A stretch of DNA of 64,000 bases from Nocardia sienata NBRC 100364 (GTDB lineage Bacteria; Actinomycetota; Actinomycetes; Mycobacteriales; Mycobacteriaceae): NCBI RefSeq assembly GCF_001613205.1, contig NZ_BDBX01000004.1:62001-126000 (forward strand). The letters are read 5' to 3'. A model generated the notes under the pieces. That model was not told the origin of the DNA, ran no database searches, and saw only the letters and a program-made list of their open reading frames with translations. Below are positions 9,128-17,451 of the stretch, piece by piece. The position numbers were made by a program, and so were the translations under genes. Every line of letters begins with the position of its first letter. The stretch's first letter is position 1.

Positions 9128-9292
9128 ACCGGTACGGGGGCCGGCAGGCAGCGATTCGGATGCCGCCGGTGCAGCCGTCCGCGTTCCACCAGCCGTGGAC
9201 GGGTCGGGGTGATCGGCGAATCGCATACTGTGTCCCGAGCCGCCGTTGCGTTGTCCTGCCCGGCCGGCGACCGGCTCGAGTGGAACCGCGGC

Positions 9293-9856
9293 TCATCGGT
9301 CCGGACGGTGCCGCGCGGCGTGCTCCCGCAGCGACCGCATCACCACCTCCACCGCGTGCTGAGCATTGCGGCTGCCGTGCAGGGCGACACCCTGTTCCCC
9401 CGGCTGCAAGGGTTCGAGAGTGGCGAGCTGGGAATCCAGCAGCGCCGCAGGCATGAAATGTCCGGTCCGACCCGTTATCCGTGCCAGTAGCTCCTCGCGG
9501 TCCGCGGTCAGGAGCAGGAAGTATGCACCGGGCGCCCCTGTCCTCAGCAGGTCGCGATAGCGGCGTTTGAGGGCCGAGCAGGCCATTACGCCGCCGGTCC
9601 CCTCGGCGGCGCGTGCCCGCAACCAGTCGGCGACCGCGGCGAGCCACGGCTCCCGGTCGCTGTCGTCGAGCGGGAGCCCGGACGCCATCTTGTCGATGTT
9701 GGCCCGGGGGTGCAGATCATCCGCGTCGGCGAAGGGCACTGCGAGTCGCCGGGCCAACAGCCGGGCCGTGGTGGTCTTTCCGGTCCCCGAAACCCCCATC
9801 ACCACGACGCACGGGGCGTGGGAAATGGGCAGTTGTGTCGATTCCACGACCGTCAT
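9293..9856 (-). CDS. gntK: Gluconokinase
   Basis: 187 residues, typical for the shikimate-kinase-like GntK family. Gluconokinase phosphorylates D-gluconate to 6-phosphogluconate with ATP, feeding the pentose-phosphate route. The Walker A loop GVSGTGKTT is at 21-29, DADDLHPRANIDKMASG is the gluconate-site segment, and ACSALKRRYRDLLR and RTGHFMP are the conserved GntK motifs. ATG at 9856 has AGGGA 4 bases upstream and overlaps the stop of the preceding gene as ATGA, so translation is coupled. No gluconate permease is adjacent. Confidence 0.92.
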   Translation of the reverse strand: MTVVESTQLPISHAPCVVVMGVSGTGKTTTARLLARRLAVPFADADDLHPRANIDKMASGLPLDDSDREPWLAAVADWLRARAAEGTGGVMACSALKRRYRDLLRTGAPGAYFLLLTADREELLARITGRTGHFMPAALLDSQLATLEPLQPGEQGVALHGSRNAQHAVEVVMRSLREHAARHRPDR

Positions 9857-10203
9857 CGATCCCTGTCGATCCCGGGCGGCCCGAGCGAAACCGCCGGGTA
9901 CTGTTCCAGCGGAACGAGGTCGCGCGCCCAACTACCGCTGCGCAATACGAACGAGGCACCCGGCCATCGCCAGTTGCCGAGGGCCGATTCGATCTCGGCG
10001 AAAATTTCGATCCGCCGCTGCGGCTCCACCCCGGCTTCGTCTACACAGGACGGCACCGCCCGCTGCCCGACGGTTCCCGCGCAGTACCGTCCCCGCCTGA
10101 TGCGCAACGGTATATCGGCATCGGCCAGGGAACGCACCGACCGCGGCACATCGACCTTGCGATCGCGCAGGTCGCGTTCGGAGAGACTGATCGGAGGTTC
10201 CAT
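9853..10203 (-). CDS. Hypothetical protein coupled to gluconokinase
   Basis: About 116 residues from ATG 10203 (MEPPISLSERDLRDRK). I do not recognise a family. It is a mixed alpha/beta-looking soluble protein with VPRSVRSLADADIP, RCYCAG-like RGRYCAGTVG and a late LGNWRWPGASFVLRSG segment. The main evidence that it is real is the ATGA overlap with gntK (9853-9856) on the same strand. A TACGTT hexamer sits about 7 bases before the ATG, compatible with a leaderless start. The frame stays open upstream, so a longer N-terminus is possible. Confidence 0.5.
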   Translation of the reverse strand: MEPPISLSERDLRDRKVDVPRSVRSLADADIPLRIRRGRYCAGTVGQRAVPSCVDEAGVEPQRRIEIFAEIESALGNWRWPGASFVLRSGSWARDLVPLEQYPAVSLGPPGIDRDR

Positions 10204-10306
10204 CGGTTTCAACGTAACAGCAGGTCCGGTGACCGTGCGGGACCGCGGCCGGGAGGCATGCGGTCCCGACGAGCCGCGACGGTCCCTACTCTGAGCACGC
10301 GGCCGG

Positions 10307-10768
10307 TCAATCCAGGCAGAACTCATTGCCTTCGGGGTCTGCCATCACGATGAAGCCGGTCTCCAACGGGGGCGCGGGCTCGTGGCGACGGATCCGGGTT
10401 CCGCCCAGCGCCAGGAGCCGGTCGCATTCGGCCTCGAGCGCGGCCATGCGTTCCGGCCCCTCGAGCCCCGGCGCCACCCGGACATCGAGATGGACGCGGT
10501 TCTTGACGACCTTGCCCTCGGGCACCCGCTGGAAAAACAATCGTGGGCCGTTCCCGTCCGGGTCCTCGAGGGCCGACATCGAATTGCGCTGCTGCTCCGG
10601 GACGCCGATTCCGGCGAGAAAGTCGTCCCACGCGGCAATCGGATCGGCGCCCGCCGGCAACTCGGCCCCCGGCGGACCGGGGTGGATGTAGCCCAGAACC
10701 GCACGCCAGAACGACGACAGCGCCTGCGGGTCGTGGGCATCGAAAGTGACCTGGACACCGCGGCTCAT
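10307..10768 (-). CDS. VOC/glyoxalase-like domain protein
   Basis: 153 residues from ATG with GGAGAAG 7 bases upstream. It opens VQVTFDAHDPQALSSFWRAVLGY and closes with GFIVMADPEGNEFCLD, the two ends of a VOC (glyoxalase_6-like) fold; the C-terminal E is the usual metal ligand position. These small proteins act as lyases, resistance proteins or dioxygenases and the substrate is not predictable. It lies upstream of the hypothetical-gntK pair by about 100 bases and may or may not share its transcript. Confidence 0.82.
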   Translation of the reverse strand: MSRGVQVTFDAHDPQALSSFWRAVLGYIHPGPPGAELPAGADPIAAWDDFLAGIGVPEQQRNSMSALEDPDGNGPRLFFQRVPEGKVVKNRVHLDVRVAPGLEGPERMAALEAECDRLLALGGTRIRRHEPAPPLETGFIVMADPEGNEFCLD

Positions 10769-11172
10769 CGGACTTCTCCGTTCGCAGAGATATGAGTGTG
10801 CACCATGGGCCCAGTCTGGCAGGACGGGCGGACAGAATCGGTCCGAAATACCGTACGGCCCGGGCGCCGGACGTGACGGATTTTTCCGGTCCGGCCCCCG
10901 GCCGGACAGGTCCGCAGCTGCTCGGGCCACCACAGCGACCCTGGTTCGGTCCCGAGCGCGCCGCCCCGTCCGGTCGGTGCGGCGCGATCACCCCGCCGAG
11001 TTTCCGGCCCAGCGGTCCGACGCCCTGAATTCGTTGGCGCGAAACATGTTCGGTGTTTCCTTTCGGATTCGATGCGGGAATTGCGGTTCCGGCCGGCGCA
11101 CCCGATGAGGACAGAACGGCCGGGCAATGGTTCAATTCCCGGCGTACGACCCGGAGTGCAGGAGGAAATCGA
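10769..11172. other. Divergent spacer of 404 bases
   Basis: Between the VOC gene and the HTH gene. The only structure seen is GAAACA-N7-TGTTTC at 11041-11059, a 6-bp inverted repeat that could be an operator, and the ribosome site AGGAGGA at 11161-11167. No open reading frame looks genuine. Confidence 0.4.
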
Positions 11173-11769
11173 ATGGCAGTGCGTTACTCGAAAAGAGAAC
11201 AGACCAAACTCGTCAACAGAGTGAAAAAACTCCTCGCTCAGGGCAAATCGCTCAATGCCGCGTGCACGCAGGTCTCCGAGCGCGAAGGCGGGCTTCCCGC
11301 GACGAACACACTCGCCAATTGGGTCCGCGCCGCGGGACTTCCCGAAAGCGCCGACACCACACCGGTCGCGGACACTCCCGCGCCCCCGAAACCCCGGCGC
11401 CGTACCCGCGGTAGCGGCACAGCGACCGCGAAACCGGTTGCCACCACCGAGGCCGAGGAGGCACAGGCCACTGCGGACCCGGCGGAGAGCATCGCCGAGG
11501 CCGTGGCGGCCGAGCCCGCCGAAGCGGCACCGGAAACGGCCGGACCCGCACCGGAAATCACCGCCGAAACCACTGAACCGGCACCGGAGACCACCGCCGA
11601 GCCCACGGCCGAACTCGTCCGGGTGCGCCCTGCGGAAACTGCCGTGGATTCCGCACACGAACTCGACGACCTGCTCGACGAGAACCACCGGTTACGCACC
11701 GCGTTGAACGAGGCCAACCGGGAGATCCGCGCCATGCGCGACCTTCTCGTCGTGTACGCGAGCCGGTAG
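11173..11769 (+). CDS. HTH protein with Ala/Pro/Glu-rich linker and C-terminal coiled coil
   Basis: 198 residues from ATG with AGGAGGAAATCG in front. Residues about 1-60 (YSKREQTKLVNRVKKLLAQGKSLNAACTQV) resemble the HTH of IS3-type transposase OrfA. Residues about 62-150 are low-complexity Ala/Pro/Glu/Thr repeats (APEITAETTEPAPETTAEPT). The last 40 residues (ELDDLLDENHRLRTALNEANREIRAMRDLL) form a heptad coiled coil. No transposase catalytic partner is nearby, so it looks like a domesticated DNA-binding protein rather than an IS fragment. Function unknown; a nucleoid or regulatory role is possible. A strong terminator follows. Confidence 0.8.
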   Translation: MAVRYSKREQTKLVNRVKKLLAQGKSLNAACTQVSEREGGLPATNTLANWVRAAGLPESADTTPVADTPAPPKPRRRTRGSGTATAKPVATTEAEEAQATADPAESIAEAVAAEPAEAAPETAGPAPEITAETTEPAPETTAEPTAELVRVRPAETAVDSAHELDDLLDENHRLRTALNEANREIRAMRDLLVVYASR

Positions 11770-11780
11770 ACCGGCAGGCC

Positions 11781-11808
11781 GGGCTCTGCGGCCGCGGTCG
11801 CAGAGCCC
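11781..11808 (+). terminator. 10-bp perfect hairpin terminator
   Basis: GGGCTCTGCG (11781-11790) pairs perfectly with CGCAGAGCCC (11799-11808) around an 8-base loop, 11 bases after the HTH gene stop. Confidence 0.75.
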
Positions 11809-12033
11809 AAGGCACCCCCGGCGAAGCCGGGTGCGGTGAGCACTCCGGCCCGAACGCCACACCGATAGCCCGGATGTGGTGCGCGCAGCCGCGAGCGATC
11901 GGTCCGCCCACCTCCCCACGGCCCGACCTCGCGGGTACGCCCCGCGGCCACGGCCCCGACGCCTGTCACCTCCGGTGTCCGGGGCGGGCGCGCGTCCCCC
12001 TCACCGGCCCAGAAGGCCTGCATACTGGACGTC

Positions 12034-13362
12034 ATGCCGTGGTCCGGGCTCGTCGAAACTGTGCTCGACCTGCATGTCACGACGACCGCGGCGACTTTCG
12101 TATTCGCCGCCGTCACGGCGGTGTGCCTGGCGACGCTGGTGGTCCGCCTGCACCGTCGCTGGTTGCGCACCGGGGTCGCCGTCGTGGTGGCGGCGGCCGT
12201 GCTGTCGGTGATACTCGCCGCGGTCCTCATCGAGAAGGTCTGGCGGCCCTTTCCCGATCCCCTGCCCCTGTCGGTCTACGTCTGGTCGGGGCTGGCGATT
12301 CTGGCGGTGGCTCTGACCGTCGGCCGCGGGTTCGTCCGGCGCCGGGACCGGTCGCGGCCGCTGGTGGCGACCGGACTCGTCGCGGCGGCCGTCGCGGTCG
12401 TGCTCTGTGCCGCCGGCGGGATCAACGCGGGGTTCGACGCATACCCGACGGTGCGGACCGCGCTCGGCATGACCGACTACCGGACCGTGCCGTTCGATAC
12501 CGCGCTGGCACCTTCGGTGCCCGGCGGATCTCCGTCACCGGCGAACTGGGCCCCGCCCGCCGATATGCCCCAGACCGGCGCGGTGACCCGGGCCGCCGTT
12601 CCCGGTGCCGTGTCCGGGTTCCCCGCCCGTGACGCGCGGATCTATCTGCCTCCGGCGTACTTCACCGAGCCGCGGCCCGCTCTCCCGGTGCTGGTTCTGC
12701 TCGCCGGGCAGCCGGGCACCACCGAGGACTGGCTCGTCGGCGGCCGACTCGCCGGCATCATGGATGCCTACGCCGCCGAGCACCGAGGGCTCGCGCCGGT
12801 CGTGGTGCTCGCCGACGGAACCGGCGGCCGGCTGGCCAACCCACTGTGTGTGGACTCGCGGCTCGGTAACGCCGCGACCTACCTGGCCGTGGACGTACCG
12901 AATTGGATACGCATCCATCTGCAGGTGAACCCGGATCCGCGCGGCTGGGCGGTGGGTGGGCTGTCCTACGGCGGCACCTGCGCGCTACAACTCGCCACCA
13001 CCCGGCCCGAGGTCTATCCCACCTTCCTCGATCTGTCCGGGCAGGCCGAACCGACCCTCGGCGACCGCACGACCACGATCCGGGAGGTCTTCGGCGGCGA
13101 CGCCGATGCCTTCGCCCGGAACAATCCCGCCGATCTGCTGGCTCGCCATCGCTACCCCGATTCGGCCGGAGCGTTCGTCGTGGGTCTCGGCGACACCGGA
13201 TACCGCGCCGCGATCGAACGGCTGGCCGACGCCGCGCGCGCAGCCGGAATGGATGTCCACCTCACCGAACTGCCCGGCGGGCACAGCTTCGCCGTGTGGT
13301 CCGCCGGTCTGGAGAAGGAGCTGCCATGGCTCGGACACCGTCTCGGTCTGGACGCGTCGTGA
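12034..13362 (+). CDS. Membrane-anchored esterase (esterase D/antigen-85-like alpha/beta hydrolase)
   Basis: 442 residues. The first 135 residues hold about four hydrophobic segments (for example FVFAAVTAVCLATLVV and LVAAAVAVVLCAAGG), then an extracytoplasmic esterase domain. The nucleophile motif is WAVGGLSYGGTCALQLA (Ser about 311) and a histidine occurs in LPGGHSFAVW near residue 415. Mycobacterial relatives are mycolyl-transferase-like or PG-aminoacyl ester hydrolases. Its 3' end overlaps the DUF2156 gene by 37 bases, so the two are translated together, which suggests work on the same lipid substrate. Confidence 0.82.
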   Translation: MPWSGLVETVLDLHVTTTAATFVFAAVTAVCLATLVVRLHRRWLRTGVAVVVAAAVLSVILAAVLIEKVWRPFPDPLPLSVYVWSGLAILAVALTVGRGFVRRRDRSRPLVATGLVAAAVAVVLCAAGGINAGFDAYPTVRTALGMTDYRTVPFDTALAPSVPGGSPSPANWAPPADMPQTGAVTRAAVPGAVSGFPARDARIYLPPAYFTEPRPALPVLVLLAGQPGTTEDWLVGGRLAGIMDAYAAEHRGLAPVVVLADGTGGRLANPLCVDSRLGNAATYLAVDVPNWIRIHLQVNPDPRGWAVGGLSYGGTCALQLATTRPEVYPTFLDLSGQAEPTLGDRTTTIREVFGGDADAFARNNPADLLARHRYPDSAGAFVVGLGDTGYRAAIERLADAARAAGMDVHLTELPGGHSFAVWSAGLEKELPWLGHRLGLDAS

Positions 13363-15845
13363 CGACCCGCGTCCTGGCGGGCCTCTCCCGCGCGCCCGTA
13401 TCTCTCGGTTTACTGGCGGTGATCTGGATTCTCGCGGTGATCACCGGGGCGTGGGCGAAGGGCTCGTCGCACGAGTTGGCTGCGCGCGTTTCCCTCGGGC
13501 TCCCGACCCTGGACACAGGGTACGTCTGGACCCTGTGGACCTCGGGACTGTTCGCCTCCGGGACGGGTGGCTATCTGGTGGCGACTGTATTCGTGCTCGC
13601 TGTCGCGGTGCCGGTGGAACAGCGCATCGGCAGCCGGCGTTTCGCGATCGCGGTATTCGCCGCCCAGGGCGCGGGCGCCGCGCTGGCGCTCGCCGCGGCG
13701 AGGCTCGCGTCGACGGTGCCGAACTCCTGGGGTCTGGAACTGCACGGCCACCTGACGGCGGATCCGCTGCCGTGGGTCTTCGGGGCACTGCTCGCCGCCA
13801 GCGCGGCGATGCACACCCTGTGGCGCCGGCGTATCCGCGCGCTGCTACTGGTGATCCTGGTGACCACGGCCCTGTTCGCCGGACATCTGTCGGATGTGAC
13901 GCGATTATGTGTCGCGCTGGCGGGTCTGTTCATCGGACCACTGCTGTTCGGGCGTTCCGCGCGCGGCCCGGTGCTCGGCGGAACGATACGGGAGCGGCGC
14001 ACACTCGTCGCTCTCGTCGTCGCGGCCAGTGTCCTCGGCCCGATCTTCGCCACGTTCTCCCCGCATGCCATCGGCCCCCTGTCGTCCCTGCGTGAACTGT
14101 TCGATCAGGTGCCCTACAGTGCGCGCGAGCTGGTCGACATCTGCGCCGATCCGGCCCTGCGCGACGAGTGCCGCAAAGGGCAGCAGGCACTGCGCCTGTC
14201 CGGTATCGGACCGCTGACCATGAACATCCTGCCGTCGATGCTGCTGCTCGTCGGAGCCGAGGGACTGCGTCGCGGCCGGCGCGCGGCCTGGCTGCTCTCG
14301 GTCGGCGGGCATATCGTGCTCCTCGCCCTCGCCGGCATCAGTGTGATCGTGCGGACTATCGAACAGGACGAGGCGCGCTGGGTGCTCTACGGCATCCACC
14401 GGCACAGCACGGTGTACCGGGATTTCGCTCCGCTGCTCGCCCTGATCGCGGTCCTCGTGCTGTTACTGGCCGCCCGGCGGCTCTTCGATGTGCGCGCCGC
14501 GGGCGGGACGTATCGCCGGGTCTGGCTGGGTACGCTCGCGGCGGCGGTGGCCGCGCTCGCGATCTATGTGGTGGCCGGGACACTGCTCGCCGGCGGTTTC
14601 GATCGCGACCCCGGGGCCGGCACTCTGCTGCGCGATGCCCCGTTGCGGTTGCTACCGCCGGTGTACCTCCAGCTCTTCGAACCGCCGGTCCTGCCGCTGA
14701 CCCCGGCGGCGACCCTGCTGTTCGAGTGGGTCGGCGTGCTCGTCTGGGGGACGTTGTGCCTGTTGATGCTGCGCAGTTTCTTCACCCCGCCGGCCGGGTA
14801 CGACCTCGGCGGTGAGCGCCGCGTGCGGGAGCTGCTGCACAACCCCGGCGGCGGTTCCCTGTCGTGGATGACCACCTGGGCCGGCAACAGGTACTGGTTC
14901 AGCGGCGACGACCGGCACGCGGTGGCTTATCGGGTGCACTCCGGTGTCGCGCTGACCACGACGGACCCGATCGGTGAGCGCCGCGGTCTGGCCGCGGCGG
15001 CCGACGAGTTCGCGGCCTGGTGTCTGGGCAACGGGTGGACTCCGTGCTTCTACTCCGTCGGTCCCGATACCGCGGCCCTCGCCCGGGAACACGGCTGGAG
15101 CTGCCTGCAGGTCGCCGAGGAGACGATCGTCGAACTGGCCGGTCTCGCGTTCAAAGGCAAGAAATTCCAGGATGTGCGGACCGCCCTGAATCGGGCGGGT
15201 AAGGAGGGAATCGAGGCGAGGTGGACAACGTTCGCCGAGGCGCCGCTGGCGGTGATCGAGCAGATCGTCGAGATTTCCGAGGAGTGGGTCGCGGACAAGG
15301 GATTGCCAGAGATGGGTTTCACCCTCGGGGGTCTGGCCGAACTGCAGGACCCCGAGGTCCGGCTGCTGCTGGCCGTCGACCGCGACGACCACGTCCACGC
15401 CGTCACCTCCTGGATGCCGGTGTACCGGAACGGCGCCCTCGTGGGCCTCACCCTGGATTTCATGCGGCGCCGCGCCGACGGATTCCGGGTGGCGATGGAG
15501 TTCCTCATCGCCTCGGCGGCATTGTCGGCCCAGGAGCAGGGGCTCGAGTTCCTCAGTCTGTCCGGGGCCCCGCTGGCCGGCGCCGACAGCACCGAACCCG
15601 GCCTCGACCGGAGTGCCCTCGACGGTCTGCTCGATCTGCTGGGCCGCACCCTGGAACCGGTCTACGGCTTCCGGTCGCTGCTCGCCTTCAAGGCGAAATT
15701 CCAGCCGCGGCACCGGCCCGTGTACATGGTGTTCCCCGATGCCGCGGCTCTGCCGGCCATCGGGATCGCCGTCGGCCGGGCGTATCTACCGCATCTGTCG
15801 CTCGAGGAAACCGGGCAGTTGCTGACCCACCTGCTTCGCCGCTGA
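13326..15845 (+). CDS. MprF/LysX-like DUF2156 membrane protein (aminoacyl-lipid synthase type)
   Basis: 839 residues from ATG 13326, which has GGAGAAGGAG 5 bases upstream; a GTG at 13359 overlapping the previous stop is an alternative. The N-terminal half has many membrane segments, beginning with a rhomboid-like block (APVSLGLLAVIWILAVITG, GGYLVATVFVLAVAV). From about residue 500 the soluble DUF2156 (tandem GNAT-like) domain follows, with KGKKFQDVRTALNRAGKEG, MGFTLGGL and GLTLDFMRRR. The family moves amino acids from aminoacyl-tRNA to phosphatidylglycerol or similar lipids, changing surface charge. Unlike mycobacterial LysX there is no fused lysyl-tRNA synthetase, so the amino acid is open. 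Confidence 0.85.
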   Translation: MARTPSRSGRVVTTRVLAGLSRAPVSLGLLAVIWILAVITGAWAKGSSHELAARVSLGLPTLDTGYVWTLWTSGLFASGTGGYLVATVFVLAVAVPVEQRIGSRRFAIAVFAAQGAGAALALAAARLASTVPNSWGLELHGHLTADPLPWVFGALLAASAAMHTLWRRRIRALLLVILVTTALFAGHLSDVTRLCVALAGLFIGPLLFGRSARGPVLGGTIRERRTLVALVVAASVLGPIFATFSPHAIGPLSSLRELFDQVPYSARELVDICADPALRDECRKGQQALRLSGIGPLTMNILPSMLLLVGAEGLRRGRRAAWLLSVGGHIVLLALAGISVIVRTIEQDEARWVLYGIHRHSTVYRDFAPLLALIAVLVLLLAARRLFDVRAAGGTYRRVWLGTLAAAVAALAIYVVAGTLLAGGFDRDPGAGTLLRDAPLRLLPPVYLQLFEPPVLPLTPAATLLFEWVGVLVWGTLCLLMLRSFFTPPAGYDLGGERRVRELLHNPGGGSLSWMTTWAGNRYWFSGDDRHAVAYRVHSGVALTTTDPIGERRGLAAAADEFAAWCLGNGWTPCFYSVGPDTAALAREHGWSCLQVAEETIVELAGLAFKGKKFQDVRTALNRAGKEGIEARWTTFAEAPLAVIEQIVEISEEWVADKGLPEMGFTLGGLAELQDPEVRLLLAVDRDDHVHAVTSWMPVYRNGALVGLTLDFMRRRADGFRVAMEFLIASAALSAQEQGLEFLSLSGAPLAGADSTEPGLDRSALDGLLDLLGRTLEPVYGFRSLLAFKAKFQPRHRPVYMVFPDAAALPAIGIAVGRAYLPHLSLEETGQLLTHLLRR

Positions 15846-15879
15846 ACCACCGCGCCGGGGCCGGGAAAGCGACCGGCTG

Positions 15880-16800
15880 TCAGCGACGCAGGGAGGTCTC
15901 GCGATCCAGGCGCGCGAGCTTGACCGGGCTCCGGACCGCGTACAGCCCCGTGATCAGTCCCTCGTCGAGACGGATCGCCACGACGGTGTCGGCCTTACCG
16001 TCGAGTTCGATGATCAGCGCCGGATGGCCGTTGATTCCGGCCGGGCGCAGGACCGCGGCACCCGCGATCCGGCCCAGCACCTCGGCGACCGGCCCGGAGC
16101 CCACCACCGGCGTCGACGCCGCCCGCACGACACCGCCTCCATCGGTCAGAAGTACTACATCGGGGGCCAGGATATCGAGCAGATTCCGCAGATCGCCCGT
16201 ATCGACCGCCCGCTGGAAAGCCGTGAGGGCGGCGCGGGTCTCGGCCGCCGAAACCGCGCCGCGGGGACGTCGCGCCGCGATATGGGAGCGGGCTCGGTAG
16301 GCGATCTGGCGGACCGCCGCCGGGGTCTTGTCGACAGCCTCGGCGATCTCCGCGTGGTCCAGTCCGAACACTTCGTGCAGTACGAACACCGCCCGCTCCA
16401 CGGGGGCGAGCGTCTCCAGCACCAGCAGCATCGCCATCGACACGCTGTCGGCCAGTTCGACATCCTCGGCCACATCGGGTGTGGTCAGCAGCGGCTCGGG
16501 TAGCCATGGGCCGACATAGGACTCCCGGCGACGGCCGAGCGCCCGCAGACGGTCGAGCGCCCGCCGCGTGGTGATCCGCACCAGGTAGGCACGGTGATCC
16601 CGGATCGCGCCGAGGTCGACGCCGACCCACCGCAACCAGGTCTCCTGGAGCACGTCCTCGGCGTCGGCGGCCGAGCCGAGCATTTCGTAGGCGACGGTGA
16701 AGAGTAGGTTGCGGTGGGCCACGAAGAGTTCGGTGGCGGGGTCGGGCCCGTCGGCGGCGGCCGAATCGTCGGCGGGCGTGATCTGTGCTGAACCGTCCAT
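15880..16800 (-). CDS. sigJ: ECF sigma factor SigJ-like with C-terminal SnoaL domain
   Basis: 306 residues from ATG with CAGGAGC upstream. Sigma region 2 is LLFTVAYEMLGSAADAEDVLQETWLRW (about 32-58). Region 4 is ERAVFVLHEVFGLDHAEIAEAVDKTPAAVRQIAYRARSHI (about 135-175). A SnoaL/NTF2-like domain of about 110 residues follows, the ECF41 (SigJ) architecture, in which the extension controls core binding in place of an anti-sigma factor. It is divergent from a carboxymuconolactone-decarboxylase family gene, the hallmark ECF41 partner, and both have matching promoter elements in the spacer, so autoregulation is likely. Confidence 0.92.
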   Translation of the reverse strand: MDGSAQITPADDSAAADGPDPATELFVAHRNLLFTVAYEMLGSAADAEDVLQETWLRWVGVDLGAIRDHRAYLVRITTRRALDRLRALGRRRESYVGPWLPEPLLTTPDVAEDVELADSVSMAMLLVLETLAPVERAVFVLHEVFGLDHAEIAEAVDKTPAAVRQIAYRARSHIAARRPRGAVSAAETRAALTAFQRAVDTGDLRNLLDILAPDVVLLTDGGGVVRAASTPVVGSGPVAEVLGRIAGAAVLRPAGINGHPALIIELDGKADTVVAIRLDEGLITGLYAVRSPVKLARLDRETSLRR

Positions 16801-16834
16801 GGGTGCTCCTGCTTCCTCTCGACAGTCTCATCAA

Positions 16835-16863
16835 CAGACGCCGCTCGCAGCTGGGCCGTAACA
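16835..16863 (-). promoter_or_regulatory. Probable SigJ/ECF41 promoter of sigJ
   Basis: On the minus strand TGTTACG (-35) is followed after exactly 16 bases by CGTCTG (-10), about 35 bases before the sigJ start. The same two elements with the same 16-base spacing occur facing the opposite way for the partner gene. Confidence 0.75.
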
Positions 16864-16897
16864 CCGGTCGGCAGTGATCCATGCCACGCCACCGGGT

Positions 16898-16926
16898 TGT
16901 TACGCGGGCCCGGAGCCCACCGTCTC
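16898..16926 (+). promoter_or_regulatory. Probable SigJ/ECF41 promoter of the CMD gene
   Basis: TGTTACG at 16898-16904, 16 bases, then CGTCTC at 16921-16926, about 37 bases before the CMD start. It mirrors the sigJ promoter across the divergent spacer. Confidence 0.78.
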
Positions 16927-16962
16927 ATGGTCGTTCGAATGCACTCGACCAGTGAGGACCCG

Positions 16963-17451
16963 ATGATGGAACCCCGTTTCGACCTGAACTCCAACGAACT
17001 CGCCGCCAAGATCGGCCGGCGATTCGCCGCCACCAGCCTGGCGATCATGCAGTCCGGGCTCCCGAAGGCGACCCTCGAGTTGGTGGAACTGCGTGCCAGT
17101 CAGATCAACGGCTGCGGTTTCTGCGTCGACGCCCACGCCAAGGAGCTGGCGGCGGCGGGAGAAGCCGCTGTCCGGATCAACCTCGTCGCCGCGTGGCGCG
17201 AGTCCACGGTGTTCACCGCGGCCGAGCGGGCCGCCCTGGCGCTCGCCGAAGAGGGCACCCGGATCGCCGACGCGCAGCCGGGGGTCTGCGACGAGACCTG
17301 GGCCCGGGTGCGCGAGCACTACGACGACGACCAGATCGCTGCCCTGGTGTACTTGGTCGCCATGATCAACGCGGCCAACCGGCTCGGTGTGATCCTGCAT
17401 CAGAAGGGCGGTTCCTACGAGGCCGGCATGTTCGCGGCCATGGCGGACTGA
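16963..17451 (+). CDS. Carboxymuconolactone decarboxylase/AhpD-family protein (ECF41 partner)
   Basis: 162 residues from ATG with GTGAGGA upstream. The core motif NGCGFCVDAHAKEL gives the redox pair Cys51/Cys54 and His58, as in AhpD alkylhydroperoxidases. The C-terminal LVYLVAMINAANRLGVILH completes the fold. In ECF41 loci this protein is the usual conserved target of the divergent sigma factor. Its role is probably peroxidase or thiol-disulfide chemistry. Its 3' end overlaps the opposite-strand quinone reductase by 37 bases. Confidence 0.9.
   Translation: MMEPRFDLNSNELAAKIGRRFAATSLAIMQSGLPKATLELVELRASQINGCGFCVDAHAKELAAAGEAAVRINLVAAWRESTVFTAAERAALALAEEGTRIADAQPGVCDETWARVREHYDDDQIAALVYLVAMINAANRLGVILHQKGGSYEAGMFAAMAD

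Noticed and set aside
11173..11769. IS3-family insertion sequence
   Set aside because: Only the HTH resembles OrfA; there is no OrfB, no inverted ends, and the C-terminal part is unlike a transposase.
12903..13325. Upstream extension of the MprF-like protein by 141 residues
   Set aside because: The extension is an out-of-frame reading of the esterase gene, Arg-rich and without a start signal; ATG 13326 has a strong ribosome site.
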